Below, in pieces: positions 48,401-60,235 of a stretch of 64,000 nt of DNA. The notes under the pieces are model-generated. The model saw only the letters and a list, made by a program, of their open reading frames with translations. It did no database searches and was not told the origin of the DNA. The translations under genes were made by a program, and so were the position numbers. Position 1 is the stretch's first letter, and each line of letters starts with the position of its first letter. The DNA is from Mytilus galloprovincialis (taxonomy: Eukaryota > Mollusca > Bivalvia > Mytilida > Mytilidae), in contig NC_134844.1 of assembly GCF_965363235.1 (NCBI RefSeq), positions 18,396,646 through 18,460,645 on the forward strand, read 5' to 3'.

Positions 48401-48635
48401 GAAACTTGAAACTTGAATGTCCAAAGAATAAGCAAGTCCAAACCTTGTATGTGTAGTCGTTGAACTCTAGGTCCCCACGTAAAGTTAAAATGGCCCTATT
48501 TCAAGAAGAATCAACTCACTAAAACACGAAAAATTCACTAACTTCGCGTTCATTGTTTTGATTTTGACCGCCTGACAACTATATATATGGAAATATCAAA
48601 GTGCTTATTCTTTGGACATTCAAGTTTCAAGTTTC
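48401..48635. repeat. Perfect 33-base inverted repeat around 169 bases
   Basis: The arms start GAAACTTGAAACTTGAATGT at 48401-48433 and are exactly mirrored at 48603-48635. The loop has no frame. Perfect arms indicate a recent foldback insertion or an active structure. Confidence 0.8.
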
Positions 48636-50044
48636 ATCCCCGCAACACGTTTTTGTAATGACAACCTGTCTATCACTTAAATTAAAGTTAAAACAGACAT
48701 TTTTGTTTAATTCCCTATCATTTCAATATAATTTCCAACCCGTATCCGATTTCTTTAGTATAATATTCAAATAAGCAAAGTGGCGTTGATTTCTGGATAT
48801 GATTATTCTAATTTTCTCTAAAATATTGAACTGATTATAAAAAAAACCTTGACAGCAATTTTTGAAAATAAAAGTGGTTGGCATTTACGCCTTCTCTTAT
48901 ATAAATTATTCTTATATCAATATTTTCTAAGTTTGTAAGTAATAAAATTAAGAAAGAAAATGGGGTATATAATTATTTCAAAGAGACAACAACCCGACCA
49001 AAGAGCAGATAACAGATTGATATCCTTTCTGTTCTCACGTTGCTGTTTAATTGACATATTCCGGTCATACATATTAAGGATGTACTTAAGTGAGGTTAGG
49101 TAAAAATTAATAAATTAAGAAGTTAAAATTGATACCATTATCTGGTAGAGCATCAATTAAGGATAAAAATAAGCAAAAAATATTGATAGGTCATGGACCT
49201 CCTTTTCGAGATATTTGGGATTTTAAATATGGCGGGAAAAGGCTGACTTGGACTTTTACCTAATATTTGCATTGGTATTATAAGGTCTCAAAACAAAAGA
49301 ACGGAAATAAAGAATCTTCTAAAATTTTGGTAATTGACCTTTCATGAGCTATTAAGTCTTATATGAAAAAATAAATGGGTGTTATGGGACAAAATATTTT
49401 ACATTGTATTGTATGGAAAAACACCAAGGAGTCCGAACATTTGACACAAATTCCAAAACCTTACCTAAGTACAAGTCATCCTTAAGTCCAGTTTGTTCTT
49501 TTGATTTTAGAAATTTTTTGAGCAGGATTAAAACTTTAAGCTTTAACAGTTTGAAAAAATCAATGCAAAATGCTACCTTTCAAAGCAGATTTTTTTACCG
49601 ATTGTATGCCCCGATATTTTTTTGAAATTGTTAGATATTCTTGATAAACATAATAGTTAGAAGTTATGGCACAGTTGCCTATGCGTCATATATCCATTTC
49701 AGGTGACCGGTCAGTTACGTCCATATATTATAACCGTAAGGCAAGATATAAAAGGACTTTCCTGTTTCGTAAATAGATCAATAAATATATAATAAAATTT
49801 TGTTTAAAGTATTCTTCCTCCCAAGATAGGATAACCCAATGATACTACGGGGTCAATTTTTATTTGTGATAATTGACATAAAATTTAGATTTCCACACTA
49901 GATAATCAATCGGTAATACACATTTCGGTTCAAGAATTTATTTGCGATTGTTATCTATAGCTTATTTAAGGTGACAATAAGTTGCTATCAGACAAACTCT
50001 TGTTACAAAATCAAAGTGATCAGATATTAAAAGTTAAGGTATCA
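48636..50044 (+). other. Upstream region of gene C
   Basis: No gene or repeat was recognised; no convincing TATA box could be chosen among many AT-rich words. Confidence 0.35.
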
Positions 50045-50348
50045 ATGTTTGTCAAAAGTGCAATGTTCCGAACAGCCTTCTCTTCTTTTATCCTGTTTGG
50101 AATCCTGCTGTTCTGTGGCTGCAATGCTGAAGAAGAGGTTGGTCTACCGTTGACAGGGGCAATGAAGGCTGTATTGAAAGCTGACTTTGATGTATCAAGT
50201 CTAAACGCACAACTGAAAACATTTATTGAGAAGGAAATACAGAATGGTGTGGAAGATGCAATGAGAACCGCAATGGAAAAGCTGGTTGCCGAAGGAATGG
50301 AAGAGGCCAATGCTACAATAGTATCTACAATTGAGGAAAGGGTCACAG
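50045..50348 (+). CDS. Gene C exon 1 (signal peptide and stalk)
   Basis: It codes for the signal peptide and stalk ending IEERVTG, with donor ACAG/GTATTT in phase 1. Confidence 0.87.
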
Positions 50349-53300
50349 GTATTTATGACTTTTTCTGACAAACTTTTTCTGACATTTTATATAATTTCTT
50401 TTTTTCTCCGATGTTTATATTCAATTGGGATAGCAATGATTGAATGTTTGACATTTTGTTTTCAAATTTGTCATTAGCAAAAAAAAAAAAAAAAGTACCT
50501 GAGTGCAATCTTAGCACAAAAATGCCACATAAGTAATGTCTGTCCTTTTTCATGATCATTGGTCCACTTCTACATCTTTTTGCAAATCAGTGTTACAATG
50601 AGGCATGATACCTTATTTTTTATCATGACTTAAATGTAATTAAATCAACACAGTTCTTGGCCTTAGACGGTTTCCTGCAAAGATCAAGGGGTTTAGGGGC
50701 AGAAGTAAAGGCATACGAATAAAACGTTGATAACATTAAATTATTTTACATGACTGTATTCATCCGCAAATTGCATTTGTATAACTGTACGAACTCGTGC
50801 AACGATTAAAAAAAACTTTCGAACAAAATTAAAAATAGTTGGGAATGTATAAAGAAAGTCATGATAGTGTTATTTCTCAATACGGAGCCCCGCTATGGAC
50901 ATGCAAAGAAAAAATATATATTGTGCGCACAAAATATGTATTTTCTTCTTTGCATGTCCTTATCGGGGCTCCGTAAGTTTACTTGTCAAAAGGTTCACAA
51001 TAATTTATTTTACAAGAAGAAGAAAAATATTGCGTGACGGATAGTCAATATAGCACTACATTTTCAACTGGTTCATTTTTTCTTGTTGCTTTATTTTAAC
51101 TTATTGACGTGTGATTTCGTGAATGTGAAGGACAAAATGTTATATAGATCAAAACAACGGGAGAACAGAACAATTTCGGGCCAGGGTATTTGATTTTATG
51201 TCATAAATAAATACATCATAATCCTTCGATTTTTTTCTAATTTCATAGGTAGAAATATATTTTTTTTAAATGGAATATTTTCCAAAATCTGAAAAAAAAC
51301 ATCGTAACGAAAATAAATGTCGTGTCGCTCTCAATAATACGTTCCATAAGCGTTCAAGACTCTAAAACAATTTCGTATATTATGGTGATTTTTATAAATT
51401 TTGTAATAATAAATCTTATATGTATGTTAACCTTTCAAAACACATAATAGTCACGAAAAACCCATTATTCGTTGCAAGATATTTTTTGTCTTTAATGTTT
51501 CAGAGATTTTATTGGGGAAAAATGCAAGACTGCAGCGATATTTTTATATAATACTTACATCTATTTGTTTTGCCCGGCAGGCTTATCAATGGTGTGGATT
51601 TCAATATTTGAAGTATTTTGCTTGTTAGTAGATATTTTCTTCTATCAAAATTGGATCTACAAATGTAGTCACATTTTGAATCTTATGTTGCTTATTAAAG
51701 AATTGTAATGCTTAAGCTACAAAACTAGAGTAAACCAGGGGCGGATCTATCCCTTTTAAAAAGGAGGGTTTCCAATCTAGGATAATGAAGGGGGTTCAAC
51801 CATGTCGTCCATATGTCCCCATTCAAATGCATTGAACGTCAAAAAGGAGGGGTCCAACCCCGGACCTCCTGTAGATGAACCACTGTAAACAGTATCATTT
51901 GACTCATCCTGAGGTATTTTAGTGTTGGGAGATATAACATGGTGTTTTAATTTGAGATTTGTTTCTGTTAACGGGCGATAACTCAAATGTGTAACCTGTT
52001 TTACCATCCGTAAAATGAGTAATGCGTATATATATGATAAGTCCGATGACACTTTTAACCCACTATAAAGGTCCATATTTAGTAACAGATATAAATAAGG
52101 GTGTCATTTAAATGGTGGCGATACTCTTTATGTCGACTATTAAAATGTTTCACTGATAACTAATTGATATTATTACCCAAGGACATATTGTTAAGTTTAT
52201 TACATTAATCTTACTAACATTTTACAATGTCCTAAAGGGTTTCAATTTTAGTATCTTGTTTATTAACACTCCTGTTATTTAGTTAGGTAAAATACACCAT
52301 TTAATATTCAGTCCTCTTTTTACAAAGGAGTCAAAAGCACATTGATTAAATAATTAAAAAATATATAAAAGACAGTCACATATATAGAATAACGAGAGAC
52401 GGTTATTTACAGATGAGAAAAAAAATACTTAAAAAATTAGAAAACTTACGTAAAAAAAAAGAATGACACAGCAAAGTACTCCAAAGCTTTTAGAAAACTA
52501 AAACTTGTGACCAATAATGTATTTTTTGTTAATATCTAGTCCCAACTTGAAATCTTGTAATTCATTAGAACATCGCTTTAGCGATTTAGTAGAAACGTTG
52601 TGCACGATGTTCCTACAACACGACGTTACACTAAAAATGCGGCGTCAAAGAGGGTTTTTGACTTTGATTAATTTTTGCAAGTTTTATTCGGGTTTTTTTT
52701 TTATATGTTGTTGGTTGATTCTGGTTCTGTTCTTTTTGTGATATCATTTTATCATAAATTACCTAAAGTTGTGGAAATCGATTTAATAATGTTTACCTTT
52801 TAAGTTATTTCACCTAAAAATGTAGTGCTTACTGTCGCAAGTAATGTAGGAAGGAAAAATTGGACAGAAGTACATGTGTACGGTTTCCATAAATAATGTG
52901 CAAAACTTTTATCATAGGATGTTTAACTTTCATGGTGCATATCATCTGTTACTGTAAAATTTCTATATCTTAATTCAACCCCAATACAAATATATCTGAC
53001 ACTCTGCAAGTAAATCGAAACATTTTTAACCTTGATTAATTTGAATAGAATTGTATTTTCCTTGGCACATAATTTGTCGAAATACACCCCTTCAATTTCT
53101 TGAATCTTGGCTTGAGAATTATTTTCCAAGTCTTCTAAAGTTGCTTGCTTCAATTGTTTAACTTCTGATATACATTTTAAAATATAGTAATCTACTCCTG
53201 AATTGTCCGTAAAAACGGCTAATATAATCCCGGGTTTTATTAATTCAATGAAACGGTTTTCGTCGCTGTTTTGGATTTGTCTTTCAATTACCTCAATTTC

Positions 53301-56300
53301 ATGCACAAGTTGATATTGACGAAAAGTTCCGGCTTCGCTAGTACATATAGTACAGGAATTACTTTCAGTTATAACATGAATAGCAGGACAAATTGCGAAG
53401 TAAATCATTCCGTGGACTTGTATTAAGTCTTTTAATATAATTGGTGAATGCACCTTACTGAAGTGACGACTTTAAATGATCTATTTCGAAGTCCTTCCGC
53501 AACATAAATTAAAATTCGCATTTTACATTTAGAGGATTGTCTTGGTGTTTCCAATTTGTCTTTGCAAAAGTTGAACGAAGTTCATGTAATGAGATTTAAT
53601 TTCCCTTTTCACGATTCTTTTAAATAAATCGATAAAAGCTACAATGTATAAACGATCAAGAAAAATTGCAAAATTTAACCTGTGTCGAATCTATGTCCCG
53701 GCCGGAGTCTATACATGTAGCAACATGCACTATTCTTTTCTTTTTTTCGGCAGCCATCAACATCTTTTTCCAAATTTCACCAAACGATTTGTTTTAGTTA
53801 TCATGAACATTTAATTGAAACTTTAGGACATGTAACGTCGGAAAATAGCGTTTTCGGATTTTTCGACGTTTTTAGACGTTTGGACAAAATGGCTACCGTT
53901 TTGTAATGTGTTGAAAAAATGTATTCCTTTAAGACCCAAATATGTAGTTAAAAAGAAAAGAATTTTGGCATTTTGTACTCTTCGTGCATCTAACTTTTGT
54001 GTTGATCAATTATAAATAACTTATTGAAATATCAGTTAAAAAATACGCGTTAACTGCGTTGAAAAATGAAATATCAACTTGGACAAAATGGCTACCGCTT
54101 GAAAAACGACTGTGTAGAGAAGATTTTATAAAATCTTCAATATTTGAGCTCACGAACAATGAGGCAAATATTTGTACTTTTGGTAGATGTTATTATTGTC
54201 TTACTCTTTTTATTCGTTTTCCGCTATATCTACTTATAAAATTCACTTTCAGTCGTTAAGTTACCGAAAAACGTCGTTGGACATTTTTCTTATTCCAGCT
54301 TTATATGCGGTCACCGAGTCAAATGAAATTTGGCAAAATAACGGCTTTAACATCACAAAGAACCGACACATGCCGTTGTTCCTGCAAAGTTTCCGGAAGG
54401 TCAGAGAATAAAAAATATGATCACTATACATAAGAGTCAAAACAGTTTTTTATAAATGTAACGTTGGACATCCGTTTTTTTTCACATAGCTTTGTTATTT
54501 TAATCCTCAAATATACTAGATATTACTTAGTATATGATCAAGAGCTATAAAAACATAATTTAAAACATATATTGAATTTGTTTTAAAAGTGGTTCGTGTT
54601 TGCTAACATTTTTATTTTGTTTTGCGGAGGAAATTTCGAAGATTGGGTTACAAATCCTAAGGGTTGTAGGAACAGCGTGCGTAACGTTAGACGCAAAATT
54701 AAATACTTTTTATACATTCTTTTTAAATTGATCTGATCTTTGCTATTCACTTTATCTTTATATATTTTCACTTGTTAACAGATGCTGGCTATGGTGTAAC
54801 GTACATTCGATGGGGAAGAAAAGATTGCCCTGCTGGAGCTGATGTTGTTTATTCTGGTAAATCTTATATATCATCATATTTATTTTTAAAAACACACTTT
54901 GCATTTCAATAAACTCTAAATTTCAAGGTTCATTCGACCTTTTTACGTCTCCGATAATTCCTACATGTACTCGTATGTTTCACAAAATCTAGATATTGCA
55001 TCGGACATACCTTGTGATATCTGATAAGAAAAAAATAAGAAAAAAGAAAGATGTAATTACGTATACGTCATCAAATGATCATCCATCATCTGTGTTAATC
55101 TTTGAAATGCAAACCCGATTAAAGTTCCAAGTCAGGCATATGACAGTTGTTTGCCTTACGTTTGGTGTGTTTTATCTTTTAATTTTGCTATTTGCTTATG
55201 GAATTTCCGGTTTGAATTTCCCTTACAGTTCGTTTTTTTTTGTTTTTTTTTTATTTTACTGATTCCGTTTTTGTTCTCCAGGAAATGCAGGTGGTAATAG
55301 CTACAATAATAAAGGTGGTGGCGTTAATTATCTTTGTTTGCCGAGTGATCCAGAAAATGGTAACAAACAGTCATTTGACAACGATCAGATTTATGGTTCT
55401 GAATATGAAATATCAGAAGGTCGAAAGCCATATGGATGGTCATCTACTAATTTAAAACAAAAGGAAGTACCTTGTGCTGTATGCCGGAAGTCAGGCAAAT
55501 CAACAGTAGTGATGATTCCAGGTAATTATTTTAATTGTTTGTGAAGAAATTTCAAAAAATATTTTTCAACTTCATATTGGAACTAATCATGTATTTCGTT
55601 CTCCTTGCTCGTAAACCTTCTTCACTAAAACAACTATAAAACAACTGTTCTACGTATACAAATTGTATCTTGGGTGGAGAGTTGTCTAATTACACTCATA
55701 CCTCATCTTCTAATATCTTTATATAGGCAAATTGGAACAAAACTTCATCACAATTTAATAATCTTAGGCGTATTGTTTAAAAGTTATATCTTTAAGTAAA
55801 TATCGAACAATGTATTTTAAGATAATCGCACCATCACTTAACATGATATTCGTCGGTACTACTCGAGATGGAAAAGTTAAGATTTAAGGCCAAACTGGTC
55901 CTAAGATTAAAATATATTTGACCATTTCTAAATTTAATCAATAAAGCAATGATTCAACTGACTTGAATTTGCTATGCACTTTAATCAATCTGAAATACTA
56001 TAGTTTTAGTTTAAATATTTTCGGATCGTGTGTTGTATTGCCTTGAATTGACATTAAATTCAGTGCAGTGTCGAAACTACACAAAATCTTCACTGCTAGG
56101 CTCGAAAATAATTCAGACAGTTATTCATATAGGAATTGTTTATTTTTAGCTCACCTGGCCCAAAGGGCCAAGTGAGCTTTTCTCATCACTTGGCGTCCGG
56201 CGTCCGTCGTCGTCGTCGTCCGTCGTCGTCGTCCTGCGTCCGGCGTTAACTTTTACAAAAATCTTCTTCTCTGAAACTACTAGGCCAAATTTAACCAAAC

Positions 56301-58213
56301 TTGGCCACAATCATCATTGGGGTATCTAGTTTAAAAATTGTGTCCGGTGACCCCGCCAACTAACCAAGATGGCCGCCATGGCTATAAATAGAACATAGGG
56401 GTAAAATGCAGTTTTTGGCTTATAACTCAAAAACCAAAGCATTTAGGGCAAATCTGACATGGGGTAATATTGTTAATCAGGTTAAGATCTATCTGCCCTG
56501 AAATTTTCAGATGAATCTGACATTCCGTTGTTAGGTTGCTGCCCCTGAATTGGTAATTTTAAGGAAATTTTGTTGTTTTTGGTTATTATCTTGAATATTA
56601 TTTCAGATAGAGATAAACTGTAAAAAGCAATAATGTTCAGCAAAGTAAGATCTACAAATAAGTCAACATGACCAAAATGATCAGTTGACCACTTTAGGAG
56701 TTATTGCCCTTTATAGTCAATTTTTAACCATTTTTCGTAAATCTTAGTAATCTTTTAGAAAAATCTTCTCCTCTGAAACTGCTGGGCCAAATTATTTGAA
56801 ACTTGGCCACAATCATCATTGGGGTATCTAGTTTAAAAATTGTGTCCGGTGACCCCGCCAACTAACCAAGATGACCGCCATGGCTATAAATAGAACATAG
56901 GGGTAAAATGCAGTTTTTGGCTTATAACTCAAAAACCAAAGCATTTAGAGCAAATCTGACATTGGGTAAAATTGTTTATCAGGTGAAGATGTATCTGCCC
57001 TGAAATTTTCAGATGAATTGGACAACCTGTTTTTGGGTTGCGGCCCCTGAATTGGTAATTTTAAGGAAATTTTGCTGTTTTTGGTTATTATATTGAATAT
57101 TATTATAGATATAGGTAAACTGTAAACAGCAATTATGTTCAGCAAGGTCAGATTTACAAATAAGTCAACATGACCAAAATGGTCAGTTGACCTCTTTAGG
57201 AGTTATTGCCCTTTAAAGTCAATTTTTAACCATTTTTCGTAAATTTTATATATCTTTTACTAAAATCTTCTTCTCTGAAACTGCTGTGCCAAATTGATCC
57301 AAACTTGGCCACAATCATCTTTGGGGTTTCTTGTTTAAAAAATGTGTCCGGTGACCTGGCCATCAAACCAAGATGGCCGCCACGGCTAAAAATAGAACAT
57401 AGGGGTAAAATGCAGTTTTTGGCTTATAACTCAAAAACCAAATAATTTAGAGAAAATCTGACATGAAGTAAAATTGTTAATCAGGTCAAGATCTATCTGC
57501 CCTGAAATTTTCAGATGAATTGGACAACCTGTTTTTGGGTTGCGGCCCCTGAATTGGTAATTTTAAGGAAATTTTGCTGTTTTTGGTTATTATATTGAAT
57601 ATTATTATAGATATAGGTAAACTGTAAACAGCAATAATGTTCAGCAAAGTAAGATCTACAAATAAGTGAACATGAACGAAATGGTCAATTTACCCCTGTA
57701 GGAGTTATTGACCTTTGTAGTCAATTTTCAATCTGCTTCCTTTGTTTAATATTCACATAGACCAAGGTGAGCGACACAGGCTCTTTAGAGCCTCTAGTTT
57801 TGTTTGTCTCAGTATTCGCTTGTGCAATTATATTTTAGGCGATGTATGTGCTCGATTATTGTTCAAACGAAATATGCCAGGAACTTGCTTATGACCAAAT
57901 TTGTACCTTCGCCATTGATTGTCATAATGAAGCATTGTTTTCAGCAATAATAGTCAACATTTCATTATTTATAGGAAGAAAGACATGCTACAGTAATTGG
58001 AACGCCGAATATAATGGTTATTTGATGAGCTCACACAAGAACCATCAAAGAACAGATTTTACATGTGTCGATATAAATGCCGAACCATGCGACGACAGGA
58101 CTTCCAATGAGAACGGTGCTTTGTTTTATCCAATAAGAACAAAATGTGGTAGTTTGAGATGCCCCCCATACACAAATGAAGCAGATTTACTCTGTGTAGT
58201 TTGCACAAATTAA
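50045..58213 (+). CDS. Gene C: secreted short-chain collagen-related (NC1-like) protein
   Basis: Four exons (50045-50348, 54782-54856, 55282-55521, 57975-58213) in phase 1 encode 285 residues. The chosen ATG opens a signal peptide (MFVKSAMFRTAFSSFILFGI, then LLFCGCNA) with a likely cut before EEEV. A more upstream in-frame TTG at 49982 is not used because it would put 21 polar residues ahead of the hydrophobic core. The helical stalk has a sequon (N-A-T) but lacks the cysteine pair present in A and B. The NC1-like domain has the full landmark set (VTYIRWGRKDCP, NYLCLPSDPENG, PCAVC, KTCYSNWNAEYNGY, CGSLRCPPYT) plus one extra Cys in AEPCDD, where A and B have Phe. It is closest to gene B in the last exon. 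Confidence 0.88.
50881..50975. mobile_element. 95-bp hairpin element in gene C intron 1
   Basis: A near-perfect palindrome. TACGGAGCCCCGCTATGGAC on the left is mirrored by GTCCTTATCGGGGCTCCGTA on the right, and it closes on TTGTGCGCACAA in the centre. The GC-rich arms stand out from the surrounding AT-rich intron. Confidence 0.75.
50976..52922 (+). other. Middle of gene C intron 1
   Basis: No gene was recognised. Text near 51735-51880 (GGATCTATCCCTTTTAAAAA, GAGGGGTCCAACCCCGGACC) has the look of a degraded dispersed repeat, but no boundary was found. Confidence 0.35.
52923..53453 (-). CDS. Unrecognised 176-codon frame antisense in gene C intron 1
   Basis: The product is not one I can name. 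It has a cysteine cluster near the start (SCTICTSEAG), a Glu/Gln-rich helical middle, and a compact hydrophobic part (PGIILAVFTDNSGVDYYILK, later SVRYICIGVEL) of the kind seen in folded domains. It starts with GTG, with a stop a few codons upstream in frame, and a possible splice acceptor (CAGTAAG) just before it. It may therefore be the last exon of a minus-strand gene, or a transposon-borne domain. The length without stops in AT-rich DNA argues against chance. No neighbouring minus-strand exon was found. Confidence 0.45.
   Translation of the reverse strand: MHSPIILKDLIQVHGMIYFAICPAIHVITESNSCTICTSEAGTFRQYQLVHEIEVIERQIQNSDENRFIELIKPGIILAVFTDNSGVDYYILKCISEVKQLKQATLEDLENNSQAKIQEIEGVYFDKLCAKENTILFKLIKVKNVSIYLQSVRYICIGVELRYRNFTVTDDMHHES
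53454..54781 (+). other. 3' part of gene C intron 1
   Basis: TTGGACAAAATGGCTACCG occurs twice (near 53879 and 54080), and TGTAACGTCGG/TGTAACGTTGG near 53829 and 54459, suggesting an old duplicated element. No gene was found. Confidence 0.4.
54782..54856 (+). CDS. Gene C exon 2
   Basis: It encodes DAGYGVTYIRWGRKDCPAGA then DVVYSG. It is two codons longer than the equivalent exon in A and B. Acceptor TTAACAG, donor GTAAAT. Confidence 0.87.
55282..55521 (+). CDS. Gene C exon 3
   Basis: It encodes NAGGNSYNNKGGGVNYLCLP to PCAVC and VMIPG; three cysteines. Acceptor TTCTCCAG, donor GTAATT. Confidence 0.9.
56149..57798 (+). mobile_element. Element with terminal hairpins and three ~500-bp internal repeats (gene C intron 3)
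   Basis: It begins with a hairpin (AGCTCACCTGGCCC mirrored by AGGGCCAAGTGAGCT), passes through a GTCCGTCGTCGTC microsatellite, and then carries three tandem copies of about 500 bp, each opening with AAAATCTTCT(T/C)CTCTGAAACT (near 56258, 56758 and 57260). It ends with a small hairpin (AGGCTCTTTAGAGCCT) followed by CTAG. Hairpin, microsatellite, core repeats, hairpin then CTRR is the architecture of mollusc pearl/Helentron-associated elements; the assignment is inferred. Confidence 0.7.
57975..58213 (+). CDS. Gene C last exon
   Basis: It encodes RKTCYSNWNAEYNGY to CVVCTN and TAA. The frame is also open for over 40 codons upstream of the acceptor (TTTATAG), which is coincidental because the junction phase and homology fix the boundary. 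It carries the extra cysteine in AEPCDD. Confidence 0.9.
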
Positions 58214-59780
58214 GACATCGGCATACGAAAACTGTATTTATATATTTGTTTTGATATTTTGGTTTGCTATTATCTGTTTAAAGATTAAGAATTTATTTAA
58301 CCAAAAATCTACATTTATTGTCGTTTTCATTCACATAAACCCTAGCTTTTAATTGTATCTGTAATAACAAGTTGTGTTTTTTCACGTTCACTAAACCTTT
58401 TAAATATTTCATCCTTGCATTATGTTTTCGGAGCCATCTAAAATTAGTGTTTTTTGTTTTGTTTTGTATAATTTGTTCTGTTCATTTCTTTTTGTTTTTT
58501 GTTTTTTTTTAAATTTTTTAAATGGTAAATAGAAATCTTAAGAGAAAGTGGTTTTAAATATTAAGATCTTGCCTTCTCACCTTTTCCTGTTGTAAAGTAC
58601 AAACTTGATGTGTCGCATTGTGCCATTTTTTCATTTATTTATTTCTTTTCAATATGCATGTATATATATTTAATTATTATAATAAACACTATCATTGCAA
58701 CAAGCATGCCTTATCTAGTACCCCATTGAAATATCAACCCAACAATACAATTATACATGTAGAAGATATCAACATACCGTTTTCAATAATACCAATGAAC
58801 AATATATAAAAAAAAGTCTAGCTCTCAATCTGCCGAAGTCTAAAAAAACAAGTAAGGAATGCAAAATGAATGAAAAGGTCCAGAGAAGACGCAAAGGACA
58901 ATCAAAACCTTTAAGTCGACAAAAAACCAGAAAAACGACGAAAAGACCAGCAACAGGAGAAAAAAACACTACTAAGAAAACTATACTGTAGAGTGAGCAA
59001 ATCGAACTTAAAAAAAACTCGGAGGTTTCCGAAAGGTTATCTGTTTCTGGTCAACTACTGGTTCCCACTTTGATTGAATATTAAAGAAAAAAGCCAATAA
59101 TTAGGTATAAGAAATGTGGTATGAGTGCCAATGAGACAACTTTGCAATTTCTTTTTCTATGTGTTTCACCGCTATTGTTGCATTGACGTTTACTTTACCT
59201 CGTCAATTTTATATAGATTTATAAAATGCTGGAGACGTAGGTTACCCTTACGATCACCTAAGATCATCTGAAGTTTTAACTGGGTTCTTGTTCCTAAGTC
59301 TTTTGTTTGATTTGATATGGTTTGTGTATTGTTATTTGTCTTTTGGTCGTATTTCTTTTCTTGTCATTGCATTGTTAGTTTGTTTTCGATTAATGAGATT
59401 GATGATTTTCCTATGGTTTCTATTTTCCTGAACAACCTTTAATGGTATGATGTCTTCATTTCTATCAAACCAAAAAGACAAATAACAGAAGTTATGTCAA
59501 GAGGGTGTCATAATTACAATAACGATTTAAACACATACTTTGTGTCTTTTGTCCCTCTTATAGCGCCTTTTTGGTGCTTCTTTGGCAAGCCCTTTCTAAG
59601 CTATATTTATAGTTTGTTCTTATTTTGTGCTGTCCGAGATTAATGAAAGGGTTGTGAGCCCACAGACATGTTTAACGCCGGAAAGTTAGGAGCCTGTAAT
59701 TCCATAAGTGTCAATGATTTTTGTATATCATATTTGTTTACCCTGGTTTTTTTTTTAAGTATAACTCAGACAATTGTTTT
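58214..59780 (+). other. 3' flank of gene C
   Basis: AATAAA at 58681-58686, about 470 bases after the stop, is a possible polyadenylation signal. An inverted dispersed-repeat fragment lies near 58800-58980 (minus-strand RLKGFDCPL) and another near 59107-59150. No gene was recognised. Confidence 0.4.
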
Positions 59781-60235
59781 TATACCCACGCTGTAAAGTG
59801 GGGTATACGTTTACTTTTTTTTCCTCTGTCTGTCCGTCCGCTAGTCCATCCATTCGTCATTTCATCCATCCGTCAGTCCATCCCAGGAATATGTTTCGTA
59901 GCATCTTTCTCAGGAACTACATTATACAGATTTCTGAAATTTGGTTTCAGGGTTAATATAAGTCAGCTATACCGTGTTATTCATTTACAGATTCATCACT
60001 CACCAAATTCCTGTTTACCGAACACTTATATCAATGTACACATAATAGCCTAGTTGAAATTTTTTTCAAGAACTACAATACAATCATTTCTGAAATTTGG
60101 TTTCAGGATTTTTATAAATCACCTATATTTTGTGATGCGTTTTCAGATTCATTATTCAACAACTTCCTGTTTACCGAAACATTTGGGTTGGGTATCATCT
60201 GTGAGCAGTAGCTCGCAGTTACACTTGTTTTGGGG
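59781..60235 (+). mobile_element. Second hairpin/microsatellite/core-repeat element
   Basis: It starts with TATACCCACGCTGTAAAGTG followed by GGGTATA (a hairpin), then a TCTGTCTGTCCGTCC microsatellite, then two copies of about 139 bp marked TTTCTGAAATTTGGTTTCAG (59931 and 60088). It ends with a small hairpin (GAGCAGTAGCTC). The plan matches the element at 56149-57798, although the sequence differs. Confidence 0.65.

Noticed and set aside
50020..50346. Minus-strand frame of 108 codons over gene C exon 1
   Set aside because: It is the antisense shadow of the signal peptide and stalk exon; a similar shadow lies over gene B exon 1 at 37097-37354.
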